Shown: in pieces, positions 49,727 to 59,233 of the stretch
How positions within the stretch are numbered: the first letter of the stretch is position 1
How the letters are laid out: each line of letters starts with the position of its first letter
Assembly: GCA_004294095.1 (NCBI GenBank)
Contig: RDZR01000025.1
Span: 1 to 64,000, forward strand
Source: Verrucomicrobiota bacterium
Lineage (GTDB): Bacteria; Verrucomicrobiota; Verrucomicrobiia; Verrucomicrobiales; Akkermansiaceae
DNA: 64,000 bases
Direction: 5' to 3'
Translations under genes and position numbers: made by a program
The notes under the pieces: model-generated
Told to the model about the DNA's origin: nothing
The model's database searches: none
The model's input: the letters and a program-made list of their open reading frames with translations, nothing else

Positions 49727-49984
49727 ATGAACAAACAAGAAATTAACTTAAACGACTTTAAACTTCACGAAGGCGATACTGGCAGCTCAGGCTATCAAGT
49801 GGCACTTCTTACCTCACGGATTCTTCATCTCACCGAGCATTTGAATCAAAATAAAAAAGATTTCTCTTCGCGCCGCGGCCTTCTGACGATGGTTTCTCAG
49901 CGCCGCAAGTTGCTCGATTATATCAAAAAAGGATCCGAAGAACGCTACCAGCAACTCATCCAAGGGTTAGGTCTGCGCCGCTAA
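49727..49984 (+). CDS. rpsO: 30S ribosomal protein S15
   Basis: [26 protein letters not shown]...[21 protein letters not shown]. Confidence 0.97.
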   Translation: MNKQEINLNDFKLHEGDTGSSGYQVALLTSRILHLTEHLNQNKKDFSSRRGLLTMVSQRRKLLDYIKKGSEERYQQLIQGLGLRR

Positions 49985-49999
49985 TCAACCAATCTCAGC

Positions 50000-50030
50000 A
50001 ATCAGCCACGGACGTTTTCCGTGGCTGATT
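50000..50030 (+). terminator. rpsO-pnp intergenic hairpin (terminator/processing site candidate)
   Basis: AATCAGCCACGGA / TCCGTGGCTGATT perfect stem; weak U-run. Confidence 0.7.
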
Positions 50031-50192
50031 TGCGATAGGCCACTTTGCCATCATCAACCCGCGCAAAGTGCCTAGGCGATTTCTAATTCGCTCGATCCAA
50101 TTTCGAGCACCTGTCATCGCCAACTCTAAATGATGATCTCCGCACAGGGCGGGGACATCTTGCATGCACGAAATAAGAAGAAATAAGAAACT

Positions 50193-52340
50193 ATGAATAT
50201 CCATACACTCACGGCCGACGTCGGCACCAACCCGATGACGTTCGAAACCGGCAAAATTGCCAAACTCGCCGATGGCGCCGTCACCGTCCGCTGCGGCGAC
50301 ACCATCATCCTCGTCACCGCCGTTTCCGCCACCAAGGTGAAATCCGGCCAGACCTGGTTCCCACTTTCCGTGGAATATAAGGAAAAAGCCACCGCTGCCG
50401 GCGTCTTCCCCGGCGGCTACTTCAAGCGCGAAGGCCGCCCAACCGAAAAGGAAATCCTCACCTGCCGCATGACGGACCGCCCACTGCGCCCGTTGTTCCC
50501 AAAAGGTTACCTCTACGAAACCCAAATCGTCGCCATCCTTCTCAGCGCCGACGGCATCAATGACTCGGACATCCTCTCGATGAACGGAGCCTCCGCCGCC
50601 CTCTGCCTTTCCGACATCCCATTCGCAGGCCCCATCGGTGCCGTGCGTGTTGGTCGCGTGGACGGAAAATTTGTCATCAATCCTACCCACGACCAGCGTG
50701 CGGATTCCGATCTCGACCTCATCTACGTCGGCGACAAGACCAACGTCATCATGATCGAAGGCCAAGCCGACGAAATCCCAGAAGACGAATTCATCAAGGC
50801 CCTTCACTTCGCCCAAGAAGCCGTCACCAAACTAGTCGCCGCTCAGGAAGAACTCGTGAAACTCGCCGGCAAGGAAAAGCGTTCCTACGAACTCACCGTC
50901 GCCAAAGACAACCTGCTCGAAATCGCCTACGAAATCGCCGGTGACCGCATCGAAGCCGCCATCTACGCACCATCGAAAACCGAGCGTTCCAAGAAAGTCG
51001 GAGCTCTCCGCGACGAAGTGGAAGCCGCCATCAAAGAGCGTGCTCCCGAGGCCACCGACTTCGACGTCGAGCAAGCCTTCGAATACCTTCAGAAAAAGGC
51101 ATTCCGCATCTCCATCATGGAAAAAGGTGTCCGTGCAGACGGCCGCAGCATCAACGACCTTCGCGTCCTCTACGGAGAAGTCGGCACCCTGCCGATGGTT
51201 CATGGTTCCGCCATTTTCTCCCGTGGAGAAACCCAAGCACTTGCCATCACCACCCTCGCCCCAGCTGACGAAAAACAACATTTCGACAACTACGCCGGTG
51301 GCGAAGACGAGAAGCGCTTCATCCTCCACTACAACTTCCCTCCATTCTCCGTCGGCGAATGCGGACGCATGGGTGGCATCAACCGCCGCGAAATCGGCCA
51401 CGGTTCGCTTGCCGAGCGCTCCATCGAGCCTGTGATCCCAGACGAATCCGTCTTCCCCTACGCCATCCGCGTTTCCTCGGAAGTCATGGAATCCAACGGC
51501 TCCACCTCGATGGCCTCCGTTTGCGCAGGCACCATGGCACTCCTCGATGCCGGTGTCCCGCTCATCCGTCCCGTCGGTGGTATTTCCGTCGGTCTCGTCA
51601 CCGACTTCAACGAAGACGGCACCCTCAAGGAGCACAAAATGCTGCTAGACATCATCGGTTCCGAAGACTTCTACGGCGACATGGACTTCAAACTCTGTGG
51701 CACCGACGAAGGCGTCACCGGCTATCAGCTCGACCTCAAGCTCCCGGGCCTCCCGCTCGCCATGCTCGAAGAAGCGATTCACATCGCCAAGGCCGGGCGC
51801 ACCAAGGTCATCGCCAAAATGGCCGAGTCCATCGTTGAGCCAAAGCAGCTCAGCCCGCACGCCCCACGCATTGTTTCCGTCAAGATCCCAGCAGACCGCA
51901 TTGGCGAGCTCATCGGACCTGGTGGCAAAAACATCAAGGGCATCCAGGCCGAGTCCGGCGCCGAGATCAACATCGAAGACGACGGCACCGTGCATATCTA
52001 CGCTTCCAAACAAGAAGGCCTCGATCGCGCCAAATCGATGATCGATCGCATGTTCCAGGAAATCGAAGTGGGCAAGGTTTACACCGGCAAGGTCGTTTCC
52101 ATCACCCAGTTCGGTGCCTTCATGGAAGTGCTCCCTGGCAAAGACGGACTCGTCCACGTCTCCGAGTTGGCCGAAGGCCGCACGGAGAAGGTCGAAGACA
52201 TCGTCAAAAAAGGTGACGTCATCACCGCCAAATGCCTCGGAGTTGACGAAAAAGGCCGCGTAAAAATGTCCCGCCGCGCCTGGCTCCGCGACCAAGCCGC
52301 TGCTGAGGCAGAGGCCCAGCCGCCAGTAGCTGCCGAATAA
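50193..52340 (+). CDS. pnp: polynucleotide phosphorylase
   Basis: RNase PH domains, KH (IGPGGKNIKGIQAESGAEINIEDDG), S1 (VYTGKVVSITQFGAFMEVLPGKDGLVHVSEL). Confidence 0.97.
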   Translation: MNIHTLTADVGTNPMTFETGKIAKLADGAVTVRCGDTIILVTAVSATKVKSGQTWFPLSVEYKEKATAAGVFPGGYFKREGRPTEKEILTCRMTDRPLRPLFPKGYLYETQIVAILLSADGINDSDILSMNGASAALCLSDIPFAGPIGAVRVGRVDGKFVINPTHDQRADSDLDLIYVGDKTNVIMIEGQADEIPEDEFIKALHFAQEAVTKLVAAQEELVKLAGKEKRSYELTVAKDNLLEIAYEIAGDRIEAAIYAPSKTERSKKVGALRDEVEAAIKERAPEATDFDVEQAFEYLQKKAFRISIMEKGVRADGRSINDLRVLYGEVGTLPMVHGSAIFSRGETQALAITTLAPADEKQHFDNYAGGEDEKRFILHYNFPPFSVGECGRMGGINRREIGHGSLAERSIEPVIPDESVFPYAIRVSSEVMESNGSTSMASVCAGTMALLDAGVPLIRPVGGISVGLVTDFNEDGTLKEHKMLLDIIGSEDFYGDMDFKLCGTDEGVTGYQLDLKLPGLPLAMLEEAIHIAKAGRTKVIAKMAESIVEPKQLSPHAPRIVSVKIPADRIGELIGPGGKNIKGIQAESGAEINIEDDGTVHIYASKQEGLDRAKSMIDRMFQEIEVGKVYTGKVVSITQFGAFMEVLPGKDGLVHVSELAEGRTEKVEDIVKKGDVITAKCLGVDEKGRVKMSRRAWLRDQAAAEAEAQPPVAAE

Positions 52341-52377
52341 TCAGATGCGACCCTACTGTCGCTAAAAAATCATCCAA

Positions 52378-52415
52378 CCAAACCGGCGTCCTGACAAGGG
52401 CCGCCGGTTTTTTTG
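52378..52415 (+). terminator. pnp intrinsic terminator
   Basis: aaaccggcg...ccgccggtttttttg hairpin plus T-run. Confidence 0.75.
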
Positions 52416-52455
52416 TGGACTCATACCGCCACGCATATAGATCTCTGGAAATTAA

Positions 52456-52537
52456 GGAGAAGGGGTTTTCAACCCCTTTCTTCACAGTGGCACTGAGAAC
52501 ACCCTTGCCCGTGAAAGGGGTTGCAAACCCCTTCTCC
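52456..52537. repeat. nested inverted repeat (REP/BIME-like)
   Basis: Outer arms GGAGAAGGGGTTT (52456-52468) and AAACCCCTTCTCC (52525-52537), each arm also forming an inner AAGGGGTT/AACCCCTT hairpin. Confidence 0.8.
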
Positions 52538-52632
52538 ACAGCCTCCGGCGCATCCGCCGTGGATTTCTCCAATCCGATATAGCTGCAATCTAGCAAGCGA
52601 TCCTCTGCCGGGCTGATAGACAACTAGGCGGG

Positions 52633-52722
52633 AACGTCTTGATCCATATTACCGAACTCGCCGAAGGCCGTGTGAAAATGCCCCGCCGCGCCTAACTCCG
52701 CGACCAAGCCGCCGCCGAGTAA
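52633..52722 (+). pseudogene. decayed partial duplicate of the pnp 3' end
   Basis: Translates as ...LIHITELAEGR-VKMPRRA*LRDQAAAE*, matching pnp VHVSELAEGR and VKMSRRAWLRDQAAAE with the intervening part deleted. Confidence 0.75.
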
Positions 52723-52725
52723 AGA

Positions 52726-52747
52726 GTAGCGACAATCCTGTCGCTAC
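52726..52747. repeat. short perfect inverted repeat
   Basis: GTAGCGACA-ATCC-TGTCGCTAC. Confidence 0.8.
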
Positions 52748-53108
52748 AAATTTTTCCATCCAACCAAACCGGCATCTTCACGAGTGCTGCTGGTTTTTTG
52801 TTTTCAACGTATATCCAACGAAGACGGATCGAACCAGTTTTAGGAACGGTTTGAAGCTGGAGAGCTGGACTCAGGATGGGAATGGATGTTCCTAGGTGTT
52901 TGGTCGTGATCACTTTGGTGGCAGCTTCGGTTGGGAAACGAGTAAGATTTTATTGTTTGTGCCACTGGTAATTTCCGCAAAATCAGCGCTCAAAATTTGC
53001 TTGATGCAGCGATCTTGGATCGATTGATCAACGGTAAACCCATTTGTGGTTGGAAATCATCTAACTGTGCGTTTCGCGTTGAACTGGAATCGATTTCATG
53101 ACAATTCC

Positions 53109-54671
53109 ATGACAATGCATCTTGGAAAATCTGCTTTTCTCATCTCCATGCACCACTATATCTGCCTCCTTATCGTCTCGCTTCTTTTTCTTCCACTCAC
53201 CGCCGCTCCTGCTGAAGAACCAGCTCTTCGCGAGTTGCTGCGTGATGCACTCTATACCGAGGAGGTCGCTCGCGATTCCGAAGCTGCAGCGAAACAATAC
53301 GAACAAGTCCTCTCCCGCTATTCCGAGCAACGGGCCTTCGCTGCGTCCGCCCTTTTCCGCCTCGCCGAGGTCCGGCGGAAGCAGGACCGCAAGGACGATG
53401 CCATCCAGCTCTATCAACGCCTGCTCGCCGAGTTCCCGAATGCGGAAACCGAAACCAAGCTCGCCCGAGAGAATCTCGCCTCTCTCGGTGGCAAGCTACC
53501 TGAAACAAAAGCACAAGACCCCGATACCGAGTCGGTAGAACTCGCACGTCTCGAATCACTCACCGAGGCCGCTCCTGATATCATTCTTGATCCCGAAACA
53601 CTTGAGGAGGCCGCTGCACAAGGACATTCCAAGGTCGTTGCCTATTTGCTAGCTGCGGGTAGCAGGCCATTTGCAGGTGGTGCGCTCAGCATCGCGGTGG
53701 AGAAAGGTTATCTAGATATTGTTAGGCAGTTGACTTCGGGAGACGAGCCGGTTCCAACCGAGTTAGCCGCCGAAAGTATCGATACAGCCGTTAAATTCAA
53801 TCGCTACAACATCCTAGAGTCCCTTTTGCAGCAGGGGTTAAAACCCGGGCAAAATTCCGTCAATGAATCCAGCACACTCACTTCCGCCCTGCTATCAGGC
53901 TCGCAGCAGTCTGTGGAAATCCTTTTGAAACATGGCGCAGATCTAGATGCCATTGCGAGCGGGCCTGATGCATTTGAGGCTCAACCCAAGGGAACTGCCC
54001 TTCAATGGGTCATCGCAGAAGGGGAATTCGATGCTGCAAACTGGCTGTTGGATAAAGGTGCGAAACCTGACATCCCTAGCCGTGGCTTCGGTATCACACC
54101 TCTCCACGAGGCTGTTGTTAAATCATCTCAGGAATCGCTCACTCTCATGCAAAGACTGTTGGAAGCAGGTGCCGACCCCAATCGCCGCACAGCTGATGTC
54201 ATGGATACTAAGCGCGGGGCCTTGTTTCAGAATATTACTCCCCTGATGCTCGCCGTTCAGACAAAGGAATCGACTGAAAAAATGCGCTTATTGCTAAAGC
54301 ATGGCGCAGATGCCAAGTCGGAGCGGCAACTGATCCCCCTTTTTTTTAGTTCTAGCGATTGGGAAACAAAACTGGATTGCTTCCAGCTCTTGATTGATGC
54401 CGGAGCACGACCGGACGACGCATGGATGAGGGAACGAATAGCTGAAAACAGCGCCCCAGATTTTATTTATGAGAAATTAATAATCCCCGGATTCGCTAAC
54501 GACGCGGAAGTTCAATTGGTTATCAAAGATCCATTTGGAATCAGGCAGGCGAGAATCGCGGTGCGAACTGACGAAACAGCCCCACCCGACCTCAGAGCAT
54601 GGCTGCTTGCCAACCATCAAAATTCTCAATGGGCAGACGACGGTGGCGGTTCAATGAATTACCCGAAATAG
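53109..54671 (+). CDS. secreted TPR plus ankyrin-repeat protein
   Basis: Signal peptide; TPR-like AALFRLAEVRRKQDRKDDAIQLYQRLLAEFPNAE; ankyrin repeats (GITPLHEAVVKSSQ...LLEAGADPNRRT). Confidence 0.88.
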   Translation: MTMHLGKSAFLISMHHYICLLIVSLLFLPLTAAPAEEPALRELLRDALYTEEVARDSEAAAKQYEQVLSRYSEQRAFAASALFRLAEVRRKQDRKDDAIQLYQRLLAEFPNAETETKLARENLASLGGKLPETKAQDPDTESVELARLESLTEAAPDIILDPETLEEAAAQGHSKVVAYLLAAGSRPFAGGALSIAVEKGYLDIVRQLTSGDEPVPTELAAESIDTAVKFNRYNILESLLQQGLKPGQNSVNESSTLTSALLSGSQQSVEILLKHGADLDAIASGPDAFEAQPKGTALQWVIAEGEFDAANWLLDKGAKPDIPSRGFGITPLHEAVVKSSQESLTLMQRLLEAGADPNRRTADVMDTKRGALFQNITPLMLAVQTKESTEKMRLLLKHGADAKSERQLIPLFFSSSDWETKLDCFQLLIDAGARPDDAWMRERIAENSAPDFIYEKLIIPGFANDAEVQLVIKDPFGIRQARIAVRTDETAPPDLRAWLLANHQNSQWADDGGGSMNYPK

Positions 54672-54906
54672 GCAAATGGGAAAAGGCTCGCCATCCTAGC
54701 TGAGGTGGAAGCGGATCAAGGACGTAATCTCTTCACCTTTGGCCCTTGATTGTCTTTGATGATAGAATGACGGAAAATTTTCCCCCTCACTCTGCGAGGT
54801 GCTGCGCGAATTTTTGGCTATTTTTCATCTCAATAGGCATCACGGCATTGTCACTGCTTATGACTTGCTATTGGGCTGTATTTAAGAAGCATCGCATCAC
54901 GGATTA

Positions 54907-55983
54907 TTGATCATTATGGAAGCCATTATCGCAGAGCACATCGTCAAATCCTTCGGTTCGGTGCAAGCTCTAGCAGACATCAGTCTGAAAGTTGAATCCG
55001 GGGAAATGTTTTTTTTGTTAGGTGCATCGGGATGTGGGAAAACGACCTTGCTGCGCTGCATCGCTGGGCTGGAAATTCCTAGCAGCGGGAAAATTCTATT
55101 CGGCAATCAAGAGGTCACTCAGATGCCGCCGCATAAGCGAGAGGCGGCGATGGTTTTCCAAAGCTACGCACTCTGGCCGCATCTCACGGTGGGGCAGAAC
55201 ATCGCCTTCGGGCTTGAGGAGCGCAAAGTGCCGAAACCCGAAATCAAGCGCCGCGTGGATGAGGCACTCGAAATGGTCAAGCTGCCGGGATTTGGCGAGC
55301 GTTCGATCGATCAAATGTCCGGCGGCCAACAGCAACGCGTCTCACTCGCGCGGGCTTTGGTGGTGAAACCGAAATGCCTTCTGTTAGATGAGCCGCTGTC
55401 GAATTTAGATGCACAATTACGCGTGGAAATGCGGAGGGAAATCCGGCGCATCGTGAAAGAGAATGGTCTCACTGGCATTTACGTCACGCATGACCAGGAA
55501 GAAGCGCTGGCGATGGCCGATCGCATGGCCGTGCTGCACGCGGGAACGATTAGCCAAGTGGGCGCTCCGGAAACCATTTATCGCAGCCCTCGAAGTGCCT
55601 ATGTGGCAAATTTTATCGGAGAGACGAATTTAATTTCCGGAAATGTGTTAGATGTGAAGGAGCGATTTGTGTTAGCACAAACTGCGCTCGGGCCGCTGGT
55701 GGCTCGCATCACGGATCCAGATTGGCTGCCGCAATCGGGTGAATCGATACAACTCTCGATCCGCCCCGAAGCGTGGCGCTTGCACCAGCCAAGCGGCGAT
55801 AATGCCGTGCAGGGAAAAATTGTGGAACGTTCGTATCTCGGGCAACGCATCCAGTATTGGATCGAAACGGCAGGTGGCCGCCAGCAAGTCGTGGAAATGA
55901 ATCCGCACATCATTCACGAGCCCGGCGAGGCGACTATCATGCTTCACGCACGCCATGACGATGCGATCGCGCTCAAATCATAA
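54907..55983 (+). CDS. ABC transporter ATP-binding protein (FbpC/PotA-like)
   Basis: LGASGCGKTTLLRCIAGLE; MSGGQQQRVSLARALVVKPKCLLLDEPLSNLDAQLR; C-terminal TOBE. Confidence 0.94.
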   Translation: MIIMEAIIAEHIVKSFGSVQALADISLKVESGEMFFLLGASGCGKTTLLRCIAGLEIPSSGKILFGNQEVTQMPPHKREAAMVFQSYALWPHLTVGQNIAFGLEERKVPKPEIKRRVDEALEMVKLPGFGERSIDQMSGGQQQRVSLARALVVKPKCLLLDEPLSNLDAQLRVEMRREIRRIVKENGLTGIYVTHDQEEALAMADRMAVLHAGTISQVGAPETIYRSPRSAYVANFIGETNLISGNVLDVKERFVLAQTALGPLVARITDPDWLPQSGESIQLSIRPEAWRLHQPSGDNAVQGKIVERSYLGQRIQYWIETAGGRQQVVEMNPHIIHEPGEATIMLHARHDDAIALKS

Positions 55984-56004
55984 ACGACTCGCCCTTAAAA
56001 ATTT

Positions 56005-57486
56005 TTGAAATCGCGCATTTGGATCATCATTGGAATTCTAGCAGCCATCGTTGCGCTGCCGCTTGCGCTGCGGCGTGAATCGGCGACGACGAGTGCACGC
56101 ACGGCGCAGGATCATCTGATTATTTTAACTCCGCACAATGAATCGATCCGCAAGGAATTTGGCGAAGCGTTTGCGAAATATTGGCAGCGCACGAAAGGCC
56201 GCACAATTCATTTGGATTGGCGCACGCCGGGCGGCACATCAGAAATTCGCATGGTGTTAGATGCGGCGTATAAAGCGGCGGCGGATCTAAATCGCGAAAC
56301 GTGTGGGATGGACATTTTCTTTGGAGGAGGGGAGCCGGACTTTTCTAGCCAAGCGAAAAAAGGCCGCTTGTTGCCGCTGAAAGTTTTCTCCGAGCATCCG
56401 GAATGGTTTGGGGAAGACGGCCCAATCTATCAGAAATTCCGTGGGGAAACTTATTTTCCTGAAGAGCGAACATGGGTTGGCACGTGCATGTCACAGTTTG
56501 GAATTTGTTATAATCCAGATGTGTTAGAGCGTTTAAAAATATCGCCACCCACGCGTTGGCAAGATTTGGGCGATCCTAGATACCGAGGCACTTTGGCACT
56601 TGCGGATCCGACCAAGAGCGGATCGGTCGCCCGGATTTTTGAATTGATTGTGCAGGCGGAAATTCAAGCGCGCATTCAGCAGCCAGAAGCGAATCGCGAA
56701 GCGGCCATCCGTGATGGTTGGGATGATGGACTGCGCTTGATTCAAAGGATGGCGGCCAATGCACGATATTTTACCGACAGTGCTTCTAAAATTCCGTTAG
56801 ACGTTGGCCAAGGCAACGCGGCGGCTGGCATGTGCATTGATTTTTATGGCCGCTCATTTTCTGAAGAACTCACCACGCGCAGCGGCAGGCCACGGCTGCT
56901 GTGGATGGCGCCGACTGGTGGCACGACGTTGAGCGCGGATCCCATCGCCATTTTGAAAGGTGCTCCGAATGAGGAGGTGGCTCAGGCATTTGTCACTTTT
57001 TGTCTCACGCCCGAAGCACAGCGGCTGTGGTTTACTCGCGCCGGAAAAGAAATGGGGCCGAAGCATAAAGCGCTGCATCGCACGCCGATCCGCAAGGATA
57101 TCTATCAGCCAGAAATTTTAGCCAACAGCACGATGCCCAATGCCATGCCGTATCAAGATCCTGGCAACATGACTTATCAAGCGGACCTCACTGGGAAATC
57201 ATTCAGCACCCTGCGACAGTTGGTGAAAATCATGTGCATCGATTCGCACCACGAGATGAAGCAAGCGTGGAAGGCGATTTGCGAAGCGGGCATGCCTGCC
57301 GACGCTCTTGCAGTTTTCCATGATGTCTCCGTGATGCCATACGAAATCGGTGGCAAGGGAGATCCGATCCTCACCGGCCCGGATGCCCTCAAAGCCGCCG
57401 AAAGGGCCACTGAAATCGGTGAAAAATTCCGCTCCAATTATCGGAAGGCCCAAGCTCTGGCCCAAGCGCACTCTCCAATCCCATGA
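56005..57486 (+). CDS. extracellular solute-binding protein (iron(III)-like)
   Basis: Signal/TM N-terminus; HLIILTPHNESIRKEFGEAFAKYW; located in ABC cluster. Confidence 0.88.
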   Translation: MKSRIWIIIGILAAIVALPLALRRESATTSARTAQDHLIILTPHNESIRKEFGEAFAKYWQRTKGRTIHLDWRTPGGTSEIRMVLDAAYKAAADLNRETCGMDIFFGGGEPDFSSQAKKGRLLPLKVFSEHPEWFGEDGPIYQKFRGETYFPEERTWVGTCMSQFGICYNPDVLERLKISPPTRWQDLGDPRYRGTLALADPTKSGSVARIFELIVQAEIQARIQQPEANREAAIRDGWDDGLRLIQRMAANARYFTDSASKIPLDVGQGNAAAGMCIDFYGRSFSEELTTRSGRPRLLWMAPTGGTTLSADPIAILKGAPNEEVAQAFVTFCLTPEAQRLWFTRAGKEMGPKHKALHRTPIRKDIYQPEILANSTMPNAMPYQDPGNMTYQADLTGKSFSTLRQLVKIMCIDSHHEMKQAWKAICEAGMPADALAVFHDVSVMPYEIGGKGDPILTGPDALKAAERATEIGEKFRSNYRKAQALAQAHSPIP

Positions 57487-59189
57487 AACGCGGCCCTGCT
57501 CTCATCATCGCCAGCACGATCATCTTGCTGTTTCTCGTTTTCTTTTTTTATCCGGCAGGGATGGTCGTCAAACAAGCCTTCCAAGGCACCGCGGCAGATG
57601 GCTCGACGATTTGGACATTGGCGTTTTTTAACTCCGTTTTCTCAAACCCGATATACCGAGAAGGATTATGGAATGCCTTCGCACTTGGTATCGTCAGCAC
57701 CGCGGCGACTTTGGCGATCTCTCTGCCGTTGGCGCTGATCGGGCATCGCTACGATTTTTTTGGCAAGCCGGTGCTCGGGGTGCTGGTGCTGGCTCCGCTG
57801 ATTTTGCCGCCATTTGTCGGAGCGGTGGGCGTGAAGCAAATGCTGGGTGTGCACGGCGCGCTGAATGCGGGATTGATCGACCTTGGCTGGATGAATGCAC
57901 AAGCTCCTATCGATTGGCTGGCGAATGGACGCTTTCTCGGCATCGTGCTGATGAACGCGCTGCATCTCTATCCGATTCTTTACATGAACATCGCCGCCGC
58001 CTTGGCGAATCTGGATCCGGCGATGGAACAAGCTGCGGAAAATCTTGGCTGCCCGCCGTGGAAACGGTTTTTACGCATCACCATGCCACTGGCCATGCCC
58101 GGGATTTTTGCGGGTTCCTCATTGGTTTTTATTTGGTCGTTTACCGAACTTGGTGTGCCGCTGGTCTTCGATTATGCACGCGTTGCTCCGGTGCAAATTT
58201 TTGATGGGTTAAAAAGTTTGGATAAAAATCCGATTCCCTACGCTCTAACAGCTATTTTGTTGATCGTCGCCACAGTGGTTTTTGCGCTGGCAAAATGCGT
58301 GATGGGGCGCTCGCCACTTGGCACGGCACCGCGCCCGCCGGCTCGTGCGAATACGCATCGCTTGCGTGGCTGGAAATCCTTTCTTTGCAGCGGATTTTTC
58401 ATAGGGGTGTTTTTGATTGCGAGTATTCCACACATAGGCGTGGTGCTGCTTTCGCTTGCGAATCGTTGGTATGGCACGTTGATTCCTGATTCTCTGACGC
58501 TTCGCCATTACATCGAGGCTTTGGGCAACGGACTGGTCGTGCCGTCCATTCAAAATAGCCTGATGTATGCCGGCTGCGCGACGTTGATTGCGCTGTTCAT
58601 CGGGCTTGGCGTCGCATGGGTCGTCGTCCGCTCGAATCTGAAATTTCGCAACGCGCTGGATGCGATGGTCATGCTGCCGCTCGCCGTGCCTGGCTTGGTG
58701 ATGGCGTTTGGTTACCTCGCACTTTCGCAAGAAGGCAAAGCATTTCACTTTTTGTTAGGAGCGGATGGAAATCCATTTTTTCTCATCGTCATTGCTTATG
58801 CGGTGCGGCGCTTGCCCTACGTCGTGCGAGCGGCGGTGGCTGGTTTGCAGCAAAGCAATCCGATGCTGGAAGAGGCCGCGCGATCACTCGGGGCGAGCCA
58901 ATTCCGCATGATGCGGCGTGTGGCCATTCCGCTGATTGGCGCAAATCTAGCAGCTGGCTCGATTCTGTCCTTTGCCTTCGCGATGCTGGAGGTGAGCGAT
59001 AGTTTGATTCTCGCTCAACAAGCGGAGCATTACCCGATTACCAAAGCGATTTACACCTTGCTCAGCACGCTCGGCAACGGCACGGAATTGGCCGCGGCTC
59101 TCGGCGTGTGGGCGATGGTTTTCCTATCCGCTGCGATCATGGGCGCCGCCGTGCTGGGTGGCAAGCGCGGCGGGCTTTTTAAAGTCTGA
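57483..59189 (+). CDS. ABC transporter permease, fused two-domain (FbpB-like)
   Basis: Two permease modules with EAA-like loops (AAENLGCPPWKRFLRITMPLAMPGI; AARSLGASQFRMMRRVAIPLIGANL). Confidence 0.93.
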   Translation: MKRGPALIIASTIILLFLVFFFYPAGMVVKQAFQGTAADGSTIWTLAFFNSVFSNPIYREGLWNAFALGIVSTAATLAISLPLALIGHRYDFFGKPVLGVLVLAPLILPPFVGAVGVKQMLGVHGALNAGLIDLGWMNAQAPIDWLANGRFLGIVLMNALHLYPILYMNIAAALANLDPAMEQAAENLGCPPWKRFLRITMPLAMPGIFAGSSLVFIWSFTELGVPLVFDYARVAPVQIFDGLKSLDKNPIPYALTAILLIVATVVFALAKCVMGRSPLGTAPRPPARANTHRLRGWKSFLCSGFFIGVFLIASIPHIGVVLLSLANRWYGTLIPDSLTLRHYIEALGNGLVVPSIQNSLMYAGCATLIALFIGLGVAWVVVRSNLKFRNALDAMVMLPLAVPGLVMAFGYLALSQEGKAFHFLLGADGNPFFLIVIAYAVRRLPYVVRAAVAGLQQSNPMLEEAARSLGASQFRMMRRVAIPLIGANLAAGSILSFAFAMLEVSDSLILAQQAEHYPITKAIYTLLSTLGNGTELAAALGVWAMVFLSAAIMGAAVLGGKRGGLFKV

Positions 59190-59233
59190 TAGATCCGTAA
59201 CTTTCTCAGAAAAATCGGGAAAATCTTTGCCTG

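Noticed and set aside
49995-52295. Three long minus-strand ORFs (273, 267, 216 aa) opposite pnp
   Set aside because: Antisense shadow of a strongly biased gene; repetitive D/G/V/F composition with no recognisable domain, while pnp is unambiguous on the plus strand.
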